Source: an uncultured Alistipes sp.
Lineage (GTDB): Bacteria > Bacteroidota > Bacteroidia > Bacteroidales > Rikenellaceae
Assembly: GCA_944320685.1 (NCBI GenBank)
Contig: CALUIK010000014.1
Coordinates: forward strand, 1-64,000
Reading direction: 5' to 3'
DNA: 64,000 bases
The notes beneath the pieces were generated by a model. It was not told where the DNA came from and searched no databases. It saw nothing but the letters and a program-made list of their open reading frames with translations. Position 1 is the first letter of the stretch. Each line of letters begins with the position of its first letter. Both the position numbers and the translations under genes were made by a program. Of the stretch, positions 56,028-64,000 are shown in pieces.

Positions 56028-56419
56028 ATTATATCCTCCAATCCATGCGTGATTTTATCAATCAGATAATCATATCCATTCAAATTTGGATTCTCCTGTA
56101 ACTCTTTATTCATAAGTTGGAGGCCATCATCTATATGTAATTTTACATATTTGGGGATATCTTTATCTGTCTTATAAAGACCATATTTTACACAAACAAG
56201 TCCCACATAATATGGCATATTATTACCAAACAAAACATTCTTACTATACTCTTTACCTTGAGAATCCGCAATATCAACCAATGACAATAGACGATCTTGT
56301 GACAAAGAATATGTCAATGCTATACGAGCAATTATATTCTCTGCACCTAAATTGAATTTACGACTCAATTCGGTCACGACAATTTTATTCTCCTTCGATG
56401 TTTTTATACTATTGAACAT
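56021..56419 (-). CDS. dndE: DNA sulfur modification protein DndE
   Basis: The 132-residue protein has the DndE family pattern: ELSRKFNLGAENIIARIALT, SQGKEYSKNVLFG and IPKYVKLHIDDGLQLMN. DndE binds nicked DNA and is needed for phosphorothioate insertion. It lies 2 bases after dndD and overlaps the nuclease-helicase by 7 bases. Confidence 0.85.
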   Translation of the reverse strand: MFNSIKTSKENKIVVTELSRKFNLGAENIIARIALTYSLSQDRLLSLVDIADSQGKEYSKNVLFGNNMPYYVGLVCVKYGLYKTDKDIPKYVKLHIDDGLQLMNKELQENPNLNGYDYLIDKITHGLEDIIC

Positions 56420-56421
56420 AT

Positions 56422-58563
56422 CTAAACAAGCGTTTCAAACAATTTATTGGGTATAACCTCTTTAAACGATGAACATCCATCTGCGTTCTCAATAACATAC
56501 ACTTTATTCACACTTGGAAGTAATGCAGAATACTCTGTCTCCGACAGCTCTTTCCCTAATAATGGGAAAATAACAACCTGTTTTGATACTGACGGATAGA
56601 ACTTTGCAATAATATTATGGGAATGTATGCTATCAAACTTTTGAAGTGGGCTATCAATGAATACAGGAAAATCTATCCCGGATTCTTCGACAAGGGCTTT
56701 AAGGATTGCCGTAGCATAAAGCTGCTGCTCCCCTTTTGACAACTTCTCCTTACTGATAATCTCACCTGCTTTGTCAAGTAATTCTATCTCAATAATATCA
56801 TCTTGCAGATCAATCCGAACATTATGAATAAAGTCTGTCTTATGCATCAGCATATCAATGCTTGCAATAATCTTTTGCTCCAACGAGAATCGACGCTTCG
56901 TCCTTAATTCAAGTAAAAACGTAGTAAGCTCTGATATCAGACGCTCGGCGATAGCATCCTTCTCTTTATCAGACTTATCAACCCGGATATATTTTGTAAC
57001 CTCTGATAGCTGTTTCTTGAAAACAGCAAGGTCTTTATTGAGCGTACCTATCTGTTCCGACAACTGACGCGACTTCGCTTCCATTCTATTCAGCATATCA
57101 TCAATCTCGGCCTTATGTGTTCTAATGGCCTTGATATCCGCATTTCCATCATCATATTCAGCAGCGACAATCTTCTTTTGAGTTTTAGCCAAGAATATGG
57201 CATTATTCTTAATTTCTTTAACTAGCTGCTTAAAGATTGTGCTATACGAGTATCTGATGTTGTCATATAGCGCCTGAAACTCATTCACCTCATTATCGGT
57301 ATAATCTAACAACACCTTAAAGTTTACAGGCAAATCTCCTTGTGACTCGACAACATTGGATGTGAAAGCATCAGATATTACACGCTCTAACATTTTTCGT
57401 TGAGAATCTGACAAACGAAGATTATCGAAGCGCTGCTTTATCTGCATATGTACGGACGATAATGCCTCATTAATAGCTGTACAATTGGCTTTTGCATTCC
57501 GAATATTCTTTTCGGCATCAACTTGATTCTTCAAGAGAGCAAACAACCTACCCGAGATCGCAAATGGAGCAATATCAAGCATATCACGCAACTGGCTCTT
57601 TAGCTTCGAGTCCTTGTCTTTCAATACAGCCAACAGTTCCTTTTGCTTGTTTAGCTCTTCAATGCTGATGGCATTACCCTCTCGAATCAATCGTTCTTGA
57701 AGCTGAGTAGATTCGATTCTGTATTGCTGAATCTGAGCATCTATCTGATTTCGTTCTTCTTCTGCATACTTGATCTTCGACTCAATATCCGAAACGCTAT
57801 TTGCCAATTTATCCAGCTTGGATTTGCTCACAGTGGACCCAGCATTCTTCCTGAATTTAAGTCGCAAATTCTCAAGATTCCTCTTTACATCCTCATACTT
57901 CTTAATACCAAGAACCTCACTGTACGCAGTGCTCAGCCTACGTTTCTCATCTATTGATTTCACTTCGGCTAGATTGACTATCTTCTCTGCATCGAAAAAG
58001 AAGAACTTTGCAATGTCTTTGGATAAAATAAAATCATTGATGAATATATCATATCCAACTTCCTTCGCCAGTTCATTGACTTGACCATCAATCAAAACAT
58101 CAACTGATTCAATATCCAAAAAATAGTCATATGTTCTTCTAATCGTTATTGTACTACAAGGTATAGAGGGTATAAATACATCGGAGAGTACTATTTCCAC
58201 ATAATATTGAGCTTCTTCTTTAATATACTCATTTTCTACAGAATACCCATATCGAGCAATCTGTTTACGCTCTTCTGGTGTAATTTCATATAAATCCACG
58301 GCATGAACTAACGACTTATGCAGGCTTTGCCGTGCATAATTCTTATATCCTTGGGCATCATTGATATCTCGTCTAAATTTCTCATCAACATCAACCATCA
58401 ACTTGCCATAAAGACACCAAACAAGAGAGGTAAGAAAAGTCGTCTTGCCAAAACCGTTATTTCCAGCAATCAAGAAGATGTTTTTCGAGTCCGGCTGAAA
58501 CGAGACTTTGTTATGCCCCCTATAAGCTCTATAATTGTGTAATATAATCGATCTTATAAACAT
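56422..58563 (-). CDS. dndD: DNA sulfur modification ATPase DndD
   Basis: The 713-residue SMC-like ATPase has Walker A GNNGFGKT (34-41), the DndD-typical FFFFDAEKIVNLAE segment (about 190), long coiled coils (about 220-570), an ABC signature LSKGEQQLYATAILKA and Walker B FPVFIDSPLQKFD. DndD is thought to supply ATP-driven DNA nicking or remodelling during sulfur insertion. Its start overlaps the dndC stop (TAATG). Confidence 0.88.
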   Translation of the reverse strand: MFIRSIILHNYRAYRGHNKVSFQPDSKNIFLIAGNNGFGKTTFLTSLVWCLYGKLMVDVDEKFRRDINDAQGYKNYARQSLHKSLVHAVDLYEITPEERKQIARYGYSVENEYIKEEAQYYVEIVLSDVFIPSIPCSTITIRRTYDYFLDIESVDVLIDGQVNELAKEVGYDIFINDFILSKDIAKFFFFDAEKIVNLAEVKSIDEKRRLSTAYSEVLGIKKYEDVKRNLENLRLKFRKNAGSTVSKSKLDKLANSVSDIESKIKYAEEERNQIDAQIQQYRIESTQLQERLIREGNAISIEELNKQKELLAVLKDKDSKLKSQLRDMLDIAPFAISGRLFALLKNQVDAEKNIRNAKANCTAINEALSSVHMQIKQRFDNLRLSDSQRKMLERVISDAFTSNVVESQGDLPVNFKVLLDYTDNEVNEFQALYDNIRYSYSTIFKQLVKEIKNNAIFLAKTQKKIVAAEYDDGNADIKAIRTHKAEIDDMLNRMEAKSRQLSEQIGTLNKDLAVFKKQLSEVTKYIRVDKSDKEKDAIAERLISELTTFLLELRTKRRFSLEQKIIASIDMLMHKTDFIHNVRIDLQDDIIEIELLDKAGEIISKEKLSKGEQQLYATAILKALVEESGIDFPVFIDSPLQKFDSIHSHNIIAKFYPSVSKQVVIFPLLGKELSETEYSALLPSVNKVYVIENADGCSSFKEVIPNKLFETLV

Positions 58564-59897
58564 TACTGACGTGGGTTAAGATAGTTATCCAATCGCTTCT
58601 CAATATCGCCTTGCAGACCATTGTTGTTCATCAAAATAGTCTTGCTTCGCTGCAATGAAACCAAATCATTGATTAGCTGATAGTCTTCTGGATGTTTTGC
58701 ACACACTCTCTCAAGAATTAAACGTTCTTGATATTGCATATTCCCTAAAGGCATATTCCGTTGATAAACCTCATTATAGATATCAGTAACTTTAGGAGAA
58801 AAGTAGCCGTCTCTATACCAATTTATTTGTATAGCGACTAGTTCCTGGTTAGATATCAGTTCCATATGTGGTTTTACACGCTGCATGTTACGCTGTAATT
58901 CCAATAATTTGCGCAACATTATGCAGCGATACTCAAAAGTATAATTACCCAAATTATGACCATCTGCATCTACAGCTAATTGCCCATTTCTGCGTGTAGC
59001 ATAGCGGTTCTCTGAAATATTGCGGCCTTCGACCATTTCATCCCGAAATTTAAGTAAAGGACTCATCCACTCATTACCGTTATTAATTAGAGCTTTCATG
59101 GATTTATCTTCCTTAACAACTGTACATACCCAGCACCCGAAGCGACTTTGTCCACAAGAGGGTTGAGTTTTATCTGTTATTACAGTAGGGCATTCATAGT
59201 CGTCTGCAGTAGCATTGGCATAAATCTGCAGTATTTTTTTATTATCATATCCCCATGGAGAGGGAATCTCTCTTAAAATATACCACACTTCCTCCAAATA
59301 CAAATCTTTAATCGGAGAGTAAGTGTACGTATTGGGATTCAATGGGTGTTTTGTTAGCCGTTTTCCTTTTATCTCGTGACGCCGAATGGATTTTGCTCGG
59401 GTTGCACTTTCAGTTAGGCGCGTACCAATAAGCACAATAGCCTCTCCCATTGCATCGACTTTATCCAAAATAAATTGGGTCGTAGGTTTTATCTTTAGAC
59501 GATCAGTGCACCAACGAAATGTATTGTTGGGAACAGGATACCCTTTGCCAAGGAAACTGATCCAGAAACTATCTTCCAACTTGGGCACTGTGGTTTGTAC
59601 CGTAATGGGAAGCTTCTGCTCAGAGGCGGCTGTACGAATATAATCTAGTACTTCTACTATATAATCTGTAATAATTGGGTTTTCAACAAGCGTGTCATTA
59701 TTGACCACATACACCTGTCTAGTCAGTGCTGCATCCCCCAACTCCTCTCGAATAGATAATAAGGCCTTCCAAACTAAAGTTAGGACAACAGTGCTATCCT
59801 TACCTCCACTAAATCCGATAATCCAAGGTGTGTTATTATCATTCTCAAGATACTGCTCCCGGATATCATCTATTATATAATCAATACGTTTTGACAT
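58563..59897 (-). CDS. dndC: DNA phosphorothioation sulfurtransferase DndC
   Basis: The 444-residue protein has the PAPS-reductase/ATP-pyrophosphatase P-loop FSGGKDSTVV (Ser30-Ser35 region). Its Fe-S cysteines are in FRWCTDRLK and in the Cys-rich SCGQSRFGCWVCTVV. DndC activates DNA phosphate with ATP and carries sulfur from a cysteine desulfurase. No dndA is in the window, so a chromosomal desulfurase must supply sulfur. It lies 6 bases downstream of the HTH gene. Confidence 0.92.
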   Translation of the reverse strand: MSKRIDYIIDDIREQYLENDNNTPWIIGFSGGKDSTVVLTLVWKALLSIREELGDAALTRQVYVVNNDTLVENPIITDYIVEVLDYIRTAASEQKLPITVQTTVPKLEDSFWISFLGKGYPVPNNTFRWCTDRLKIKPTTQFILDKVDAMGEAIVLIGTRLTESATRAKSIRRHEIKGKRLTKHPLNPNTYTYSPIKDLYLEEVWYILREIPSPWGYDNKKILQIYANATADDYECPTVITDKTQPSCGQSRFGCWVCTVVKEDKSMKALINNGNEWMSPLLKFRDEMVEGRNISENRYATRRNGQLAVDADGHNLGNYTFEYRCIMLRKLLELQRNMQRVKPHMELISNQELVAIQINWYRDGYFSPKVTDIYNEVYQRNMPLGNMQYQERLILERVCAKHPEDYQLINDLVSLQRSKTILMNNNGLQGDIEKRLDNYLNPRQ

Positions 59898-59903
59898 TAC
59901 AAG

Positions 59904-60122
59904 TTACTCTTTCTGTGATTTTAATAATACACGAATATCAACATCTAACAAGTTTGCAATCTCTTGTAATTGCACGATAGATGGTTGCGATTTATTTGAA
60001 CACCATCTTGAAATTGTATTCTCAGATTTACACATTTGCTCAGCCAACCATCTATTGGTTCTTTGCTTTTCCGCAAGTACCGCCTTTATTCTATTCATCA
60101 CTATTTGTTGATTATTCGACAT
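59904..60122 (-). CDS. XRE-family HTH regulator of the dnd operon
   Basis: The 72-residue protein is almost entirely a Cro/CI-type HTH: NRWLAEQMCKSENTISRWCS with the SQPSIVQLQEIANLLDVDI helices after it. The start at 60122 (MSNNQQ) or 60128 differs by two residues. It is the first gene of the dnd operon, 33 bases after a good promoter. I infer that it regulates its own operon. Confidence 0.8.
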   Translation of the reverse strand: MSNNQQIVMNRIKAVLAEKQRTNRWLAEQMCKSENTISRWCSNKSQPSIVQLQEIANLLDVDIRVLLKSQKE

Positions 60123-60154
60123 CAGCATTTAAACTATACTCATTAAATTGCAAA

Positions 60155-60185
60155 CAAAAGTACGCCTAATTTCTCATATAACCAA
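60155..60185 (-). promoter_or_regulatory. Promoter of the dnd operon
   Basis: On the minus strand TTG (60183-60185), 20 bases and TACTTTTG (60155-60162) match the Bacteroidetes promoter. It lies about 33 bases before the HTH gene. Confidence 0.65.
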
Positions 60186-60317
60186 GTTCACAAGCAACAA
60201 AAACATCATTTATAAGGAAGTTACTACTATTGCACAAAGCCATGTAAAAGTTATACTTTTTGCCTCAATGCTAATTATATGTATTGACAATCATTATTCA
60301 TATTCATTTTTTATTAT

Positions 60318-60932
60318 TCATTCATCTTCTTCAAATCCTTCCGTAGCATTTGCCACTAACGCCTTACCTATTTCCAGTTGCAAGAATTTAGGCAACCGAA
60401 GCAACTTTGACATAAGTTGGCTGTAAGTGAACTCAACCTTGGTATCCAGTATTGGTTCCTCTACAATACTCGCGTCAATTCTTTCTACAGTCTCAGAGCC
60501 TTCGATGAAATCGGAGTAGTCCGGATTCTTAGGCCAATTTTCTATCGTCCCGTCACTATTGATCCTTAAACGGATATAGTCACCGCAGTCCTCCGAGTCC
60601 GGAATCAACCCATTCGGAACATAGTCGGCTATCTTGCATATCACTTTCTTGTTTTTATCGAGCAGGAAATACGTGCCGCTGTCGCATATCTTGGCCTGCA
60701 GGTACAGATCCCCATATTCAGGCTTCCAATTCAGCAGTTTATGTGTTTTTAGCTCGACTATTCCCGACCACATACCTTTAGAAACCAACGGATATTTGTT
60801 TTCATATAGTTCACCCATCCATGCATCCGTATAGCTGCACATTTCCTCGTTATATGGGAAATATATCATAAGATAATGCGCAACCTCACTCAATTTCTTT
60901 TTCTCAATGCCAATCAAAATCTGTTTTGTCAT
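60318..60932 (-). CDS. Uncharacterised protein co-transcribed with abiEii
   Basis: The 204-residue protein has no family I recognise. The middle has beta-rich, aromatic sequence (WSGIVELKTHKLLNWKPEYGDLYLQ, in part) and an acidic tail (ATEGFEEDE). It starts 22 bases after the abiEii stop on the same strand, so it is the third gene of the abiE unit. Composition is intermediate between the chromosome and the dnd genes. Confidence 0.55.
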   Translation of the reverse strand: MTKQILIGIEKKKLSEVAHYLMIYFPYNEEMCSYTDAWMGELYENKYPLVSKGMWSGIVELKTHKLLNWKPEYGDLYLQAKICDSGTYFLLDKNKKVICKIADYVPNGLIPDSEDCGDYIRLRINSDGTIENWPKNPDYSDFIEGSETVERIDASIVEEPILDTKVEFTYSQLMSKLLRLPKFLQLEIGKALVANATEGFEEDE

Positions 60933-60954
60933 AATCGGTAAATATTAGCTGTTA

Positions 60955-61782
60955 CTATTCAAACTTCATCATATCCGCCAGCTGGACAAAATAGTCGTTT
61001 GACCAGATATTGAGTTCTTTGGGATTCCTGACAAACGGAAGGACATCGCTCTTTACCTGATTGATGTTCGCTGAAGCCAATCTGTCTTTCAATTGAGCCA
61101 TGAACTCCGCCTGCCCGATTTCTGCATTGTTGAACTGACGGACACGCTCTGCAAGATGGGAAAAATCAAGAGGCACATTGTGGCGGACATACCATTCAAA
61201 ATCATACCAGTCACGGCCTTTCACCCTGTTTTTCCACCCTCTGTACACCAATGCGTGCATCTTCCCGGCAAACAGATCCGGCAAAGTGAAACTGCGTGTC
61301 ATAAAGGAGTGAGGCTGTAAAAGCAGTTTCTGTTCCGTTCTGAAATTCAGCGGTGGCTGAGTATCAACCTCAATTTTGATTTTTATGGATTTATCGGTCT
61401 GAAACGACACATCATATACATCCGTATTGTCTTTCAGAAAAGCAGATTCTACCTTACCAAAGCCCCTTTTGTCCTTCTTTTTAATCTCCACCTCTCGACC
61501 GACAATGGCAAATTCATCAATTATCGGCTGGAAGTATTTCGTGAAATCGAACTTGTCATCGGGAGCCAATAGGGAAAAATCCATATCCTCGCTGAAGCGT
61601 TGGAGACCGTGAAAAATTCTAAGACAGGTACCTCCGTAGAAAGCAGCTACATCAAAGAAGCCACCATTGTAGAGCCCGGCAAGTATCACCTGCTGGTTTA
61701 CTTCAAATATGGCATTTCGCCGCTGCTGCTCCGTAGCCATATCGTATGCCGAGAGCATATTGTCATAAATCTCATTCTTCAT
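60955..61782 (-). CDS. abiEii: AbiEii/AbiGii nucleotidyltransferase toxin
   Basis: The 275-residue protein belongs to the AbiEii/AbiGii nucleotidyltransferase family. FYGGTCLRIFHGL is the GG(T/S) strand, and RFSEDMDFSLLAP supplies the DxD catalytic pair. RDWYDFEWYVRH is also typical. AbiEii blocks growth by modifying tRNA or nucleotides when AbiEi is lost. It overlaps abiEi by 4 bases (ATGA). Confidence 0.85.
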   Translation of the reverse strand: MKNEIYDNMLSAYDMATEQQRRNAIFEVNQQVILAGLYNGGFFDVAAFYGGTCLRIFHGLQRFSEDMDFSLLAPDDKFDFTKYFQPIIDEFAIVGREVEIKKKDKRGFGKVESAFLKDNTDVYDVSFQTDKSIKIKIEVDTQPPLNFRTEQKLLLQPHSFMTRSFTLPDLFAGKMHALVYRGWKNRVKGRDWYDFEWYVRHNVPLDFSHLAERVRQFNNAEIGQAEFMAQLKDRLASANINQVKSDVLPFVRNPKELNIWSNDYFVQLADMMKFE

Positions 61783-62405
61783 TTCTTCAGCAATTTAAGT
61801 AAAGTACGAATTGAATCGGCCTTTTTGCCGACCTTGATGTATCCCTCGAATATCCCGGCATCCATCTGCATAAAATCTTCCCGTTCCATCCGGATGTCCT
61901 CCTCCAGATAAATCTCGACATCCTTCAGATAGCGCAGATTTACTTTTGGAGAATTGGCAATCAGATCGCACAGTGCCTTTTCCGGTGTGGCAATCACGAA
62001 TGCATAGCCGTCTTTCTTGATGCTTGTCAGTCCTACAGAGAATGCAGCCTTCGAAATATGCGTATATTCAAACCGGCCAAACGGCGTGTCAAAGTTCTTG
62101 GCATACTTCAAAGTCATGGACTGCTTGGTGTAAACTTCTTCCGGTATCAGCCCATAGTAACGCAGAGCCGACGACATGGAAACATACGATGGAGCATACA
62201 GATGATTGGCTATCAATTCTGTCGAAAGAGTTTTACCCGTTATTTCAGGGCTGCACACATAAAGTCCCTTCTTGAGACGTATTATCTGTTTGTCACGCTC
62301 AAGCAACCTGAGTTTCTGGTTCCCACCTCTAATATGAGGAAACAGAGACTCCAAAACGGAAGCCGTAACGGGGATATTTCCTAACTGTCGCAATGGGTTA
62401 TTCAT
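61779..62405 (-). CDS. abiEi: AbiEi-type antitoxin/transcriptional regulator
   Basis: The 208-residue protein has an N-terminal winged HTH (LGNIPVTASVLESLFPHI, LLERDKQIIRLKKGLYV) and a C-terminal AbiEi_4-like domain (PSYVSMSSALRYYGLIPE, TPEKALCDLI). In type IV systems AbiEi neutralises AbiEii and represses the operon. It is the first gene of the pair. The start codon is very close to a -7 box, so the transcript may be leaderless. Confidence 0.85.
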   Translation of the reverse strand: MNNPLRQLGNIPVTASVLESLFPHIRGGNQKLRLLERDKQIIRLKKGLYVCSPEITGKTLSTELIANHLYAPSYVSMSSALRYYGLIPEEVYTKQSMTLKYAKNFDTPFGRFEYTHISKAAFSVGLTSIKKDGYAFVIATPEKALCDLIANSPKVNLRYLKDVEIYLEEDIRMEREDFMQMDAGIFEGYIKVGKKADSIRTLLKLLKK

Positions 62406-62409
62406 GGCA

Positions 62410-62417
62410 CAAAGATA
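62410..62417 (-). promoter_or_regulatory. -7 element of the abiE operon
   Basis: TATCTTTG on the minus strand is a perfect TAnnTTTG box, ending only 4 bases before the abiEi start codon. That spacing would give a leaderless or almost leaderless message. Confidence 0.55.
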
Positions 62418-62600
62418 GCTATTATTTTAATATAAAAGTATGTTCAATATGTTTTTCTACTGAAAATATCTCTTTTCTTATAACTATGTTTTTAATGATA
62501 CAGGTAGGCAAACAAAAAGGGCCATACTTTCCACCAAATTGTTTTTGCCATTTTGTCAATATCCACCAAATCTTCCTAATCCGACATATTCCAAAAGTAA

Positions 62601-62645
62601 CTTTACTTTATCCCCATACCTATATATACGCCTAATAAAGTAAAG
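62601..62645. repeat. Inverted repeat near the second RepA-like copy
   Basis: CTTTACTTTAT (62601-62611) and ATAAAGTAAAG (62635-62645) are perfect 11-bp arms with a 23-base loop. The arms share their sequence with the repeat at 48426-48468. Confidence 0.6.
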
Positions 62646-62984
62646 TCAGAACAAAGGGAAGAAAAGAAATGGCTTCGCCAGACAACCTACCCTGTTGACC
62701 AGAATCCATACACGACACAACCTGTTTTTCTTTTGGCTGCAAAAATATTCGTGACCGCATCTTGTTTTTAGTTGACTTCAGTTGGTGAAATTACCACTTA
62801 TTTCGTACCTTCGCAACGGATAGAAAACAGGTGGACTTCGGACGGAAAATGTGAGTTTTCCCGTTGGTTCTGATTCAAGTGAAAAGTGCGGCAAAACGGA
62901 TGTTTTTTGGCCTGAAAAACAAGCGAGAAAAGGCTTTTCTACCGTTTAAAACGCAACTATTTCACATTCAGGTTGTTCGGTATG

Positions 62985-63996
62985 CTGCATCGGAAGCAGC
63001 CGTGAGCGTCACGAATAACTATGAAGAGGCGCCGGCAGTGTTGATGGTGGATGATGCTGTTATAGGCACATTGGGAAATTTCAGCGCTTCCATCGGGAAA
63101 GCCAAAAGCAAGAAGACTTTCAACGTTTCGGCCATTGCCGCATCAGCATTGAGTGGCCGTACTGTTCTTCGTTACCGTTCCATGTTCCCCGAAAACAAGA
63201 GGAAGATTCTGTATATCGACACGGAGCAGGGACGTCATCATTGTCAACAGGTACTGAAGCGCATCCTGCGTCTGGCGGAAATGCCGGATGACATGGTGCC
63301 GGAAAATCTGATCATGTTGTCTCTGCGCAAGTTTGCACCAAGAGTGCGCCTATTGATAGTCGAAGAAGCTATCGGCACCACACCTGATTTGGGTCTGGTC
63401 ATTATAGATGGCATCCGTGATTTCCTTTATGACATCAATTCATCCAGTGAATCTACCGAAGTTATCTCGAAATTCATGCAGTGGACGGACGACAAGCAAA
63501 TCCATATATGCATCAGAACAAGAATGATGAACATGCGCGTGGTCACATCGGCACGGAACTAAACAACAAGGCGGAAACCATCCTGCAGGTAGAAGTGGAC
63601 AAAGAGGACAAAGCCATAAGTGTGGTCGAAGCCGTGCACATCCGGGACCGGGACTTTGAACCTTTCGCTTTCCGCATAAACGAAGACGTCCTGCCCGAAC
63701 TGGTAGAACCATATCTGTCCAAAGAGAAGAAGAGCGGGCGACCAACCAAAGAACCGTTCGATCCGCAGAGGGAGATTCCGGAGCCTGTACATCGTGCTGC
63801 AGTGGATGCCGCTTTTACCAATGGCAATATCGGCAGTTACGATGACTACATGGAACGTCTGAAGGAAGCTTACGGATTGCACAATGTAAAGCTCGGCTAC
63901 AACAAGGCTGTCAAAGTAGCCACCTTTCTTGGCAACAAGCGGATGGTTATAAAGGAGGGGAAAAATTATATTCTCAATCCGGAATACCATTACTGA
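62985..63996 (+). pseudogene. Broken second copy of the RepA-like ATPase
   Basis: From about 62985 the sequence is a close relative of the 47.3-48.4 kb gene: SIGKAKSKKTFNVSAI, KILYIDTEQGRHHC and LGLVIIDGIRDF are shared. Two defects are visible. Upstream of ASEAAVSV the usual N-terminus (IPTPEELKAYI in the first copy) is replaced by unrelated sequence. Near 63505-63520 about 10 bases are missing relative to the first copy (QIHIHTILHQNKN there), which shifts the frame so that the gene is split into 62864-63562 and 63481-63996. The C-terminal half, in the second frame, stays similar to the end. A sequencing error could mimic the frameshift but not the missing start. Confidence 0.8.
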
Positions 63997-64000
63997 GTTC

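Larger units (their letters stand above)
49391..60185 (-). other. Phosphorothioation defence operon with non-canonical effector module
   Basis: Ten same-strand genes follow one promoter with gaps of at most 14 bases: HTH, dndC, dndD, dndE, PLD-helicase, 67-residue protein, Rad50-like ATPase, 141-residue protein, membrane protein, DGQHR protein. Base composition is more AT-rich than the element scaffold on either side. I infer one functional system, with the modification genes first and the likely restriction genes behind. Confidence 0.75.
62406..62980. other. Intergenic region between abiE and the second RepA-like copy
   Basis: This stretch contains the abiEi promoter, an inverted repeat (62601-62645), and near 62782-62813 TTG-N21-TACCTTCG, an approximate promoter pointing to the second RepA-like copy. 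I see no protein gene. Confidence 0.4.
43493..64000. mobile_element. Integrative element(s) inserted after mnmE, running off the window
   Basis: From mnmE to the window end the DNA is clearly AT-richer, with different codon use. It carries a tyrosine integrase, excisionase-like HTH proteins, two RepA-like ATPase genes (one broken), a phosphorothioation defence operon and an AbiE toxin-antitoxin. No relaxase, coupling protein or transfer genes are visible. It may be a mobilisable element, a decayed one, or two elements in tandem. Confidence 0.75.

Noticed and set aside
43493..64000. CRISPR array or prophage in the island
   Set aside because: No regularly spaced repeats, cas genes, capsid, terminase or tail genes were seen.

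Overview
The window reads as GC-rich Bacteroidales chromosome, most like an Alistipes-type Rikenellaceae (inferred from gene content, not tested). Supporting signs are TAnnTTTG-type promoters (Bacteroidetes -7 box), few Shine-Dalgarno sites, lipoprotein signals, an ECF sigma factor, GH97, an OstA/SurA gene set, DUF5683, a XerC-like gene next to hpf, and kbl with an Lrp regulator. About 1-43.5 kb is ordinary core genome; about 43.5-64 kb is visibly AT-richer horizontally acquired DNA.

Core region: a 5'-broken EEP nuclease remnant joined to AT-rich DNA (0-0.7 kb); alpha/beta hydrolase, lrp and kbl (0.8-3.7 kb); an ECF sigma factor with a small downstream ORF (4.1-4.9 kb); GH97 glycosidase (5.2-7.2 kb); a cystatin-like lipoprotein translationally coupled to a XerC-like recombinase, then hpf (7.3-9.1 kb); tRNA-Cys; a dprA / membrane metalloprotease / tatD / TIGR04076-like / asparaginase run (10.1-14.9 kb); an ExbB-ExbD proton channel operon (15.2-17.4 kb); two secreted or phage-like orphans; two Gfo/Idh/MocA oxidoreductases and a xylose-isomerase-like lipoprotein (probable sugar oxidation/epimerisation); tRNA-Thr; eno, cutC, a transglutaminase lipoprotein and an NhaC-type antiporter; an outer-envelope biogenesis group (OstA-like, SurA-like, a second periplasmic chaperone-like lipoprotein); a CPBP protease; and parA-parB-DUF5683-lytic transglycosylase-mnmE.

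Island: the foreign DNA begins immediately after the last codons of mnmE, a known target for site-specific elements (SGI1 family). The scaffold has tandem 17-bp repeats, a zinc-finger/multi-HTH protein, a tyrosine integrase, a membrane protein, an excisionase-like HTH protein and a RepA-like ATPase (43.6-48.4 kb). A decayed 1 kb stretch follows, then a still more AT-rich single-strand operon (49.4-60.2 kb): HTH regulator, dndC, dndD, dndE (DNA phosphorothioation), a PLD-nuclease/SF2-helicase fusion, a 67-residue protein, a Rad50/SMC-like ATPase with a CxxC hook, a 141-residue orphan, a small membrane protein and a DGQHR (DndB-like) protein. An abiEi-abiEii toxin-antitoxin operon with a third gene comes next (60.3-62.4 kb). 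A second, broken copy of the RepA-like gene (about 63-64 kb) closes the window, so the defence genes sit between two copies of the mobile-element replication gene.

The most interesting system is the phosphorothioation core linked in one operon to a non-DndFGH effector module. Function is inferred from motifs and operon structure. No dndA desulfurase and no dndFGH are present in the window.
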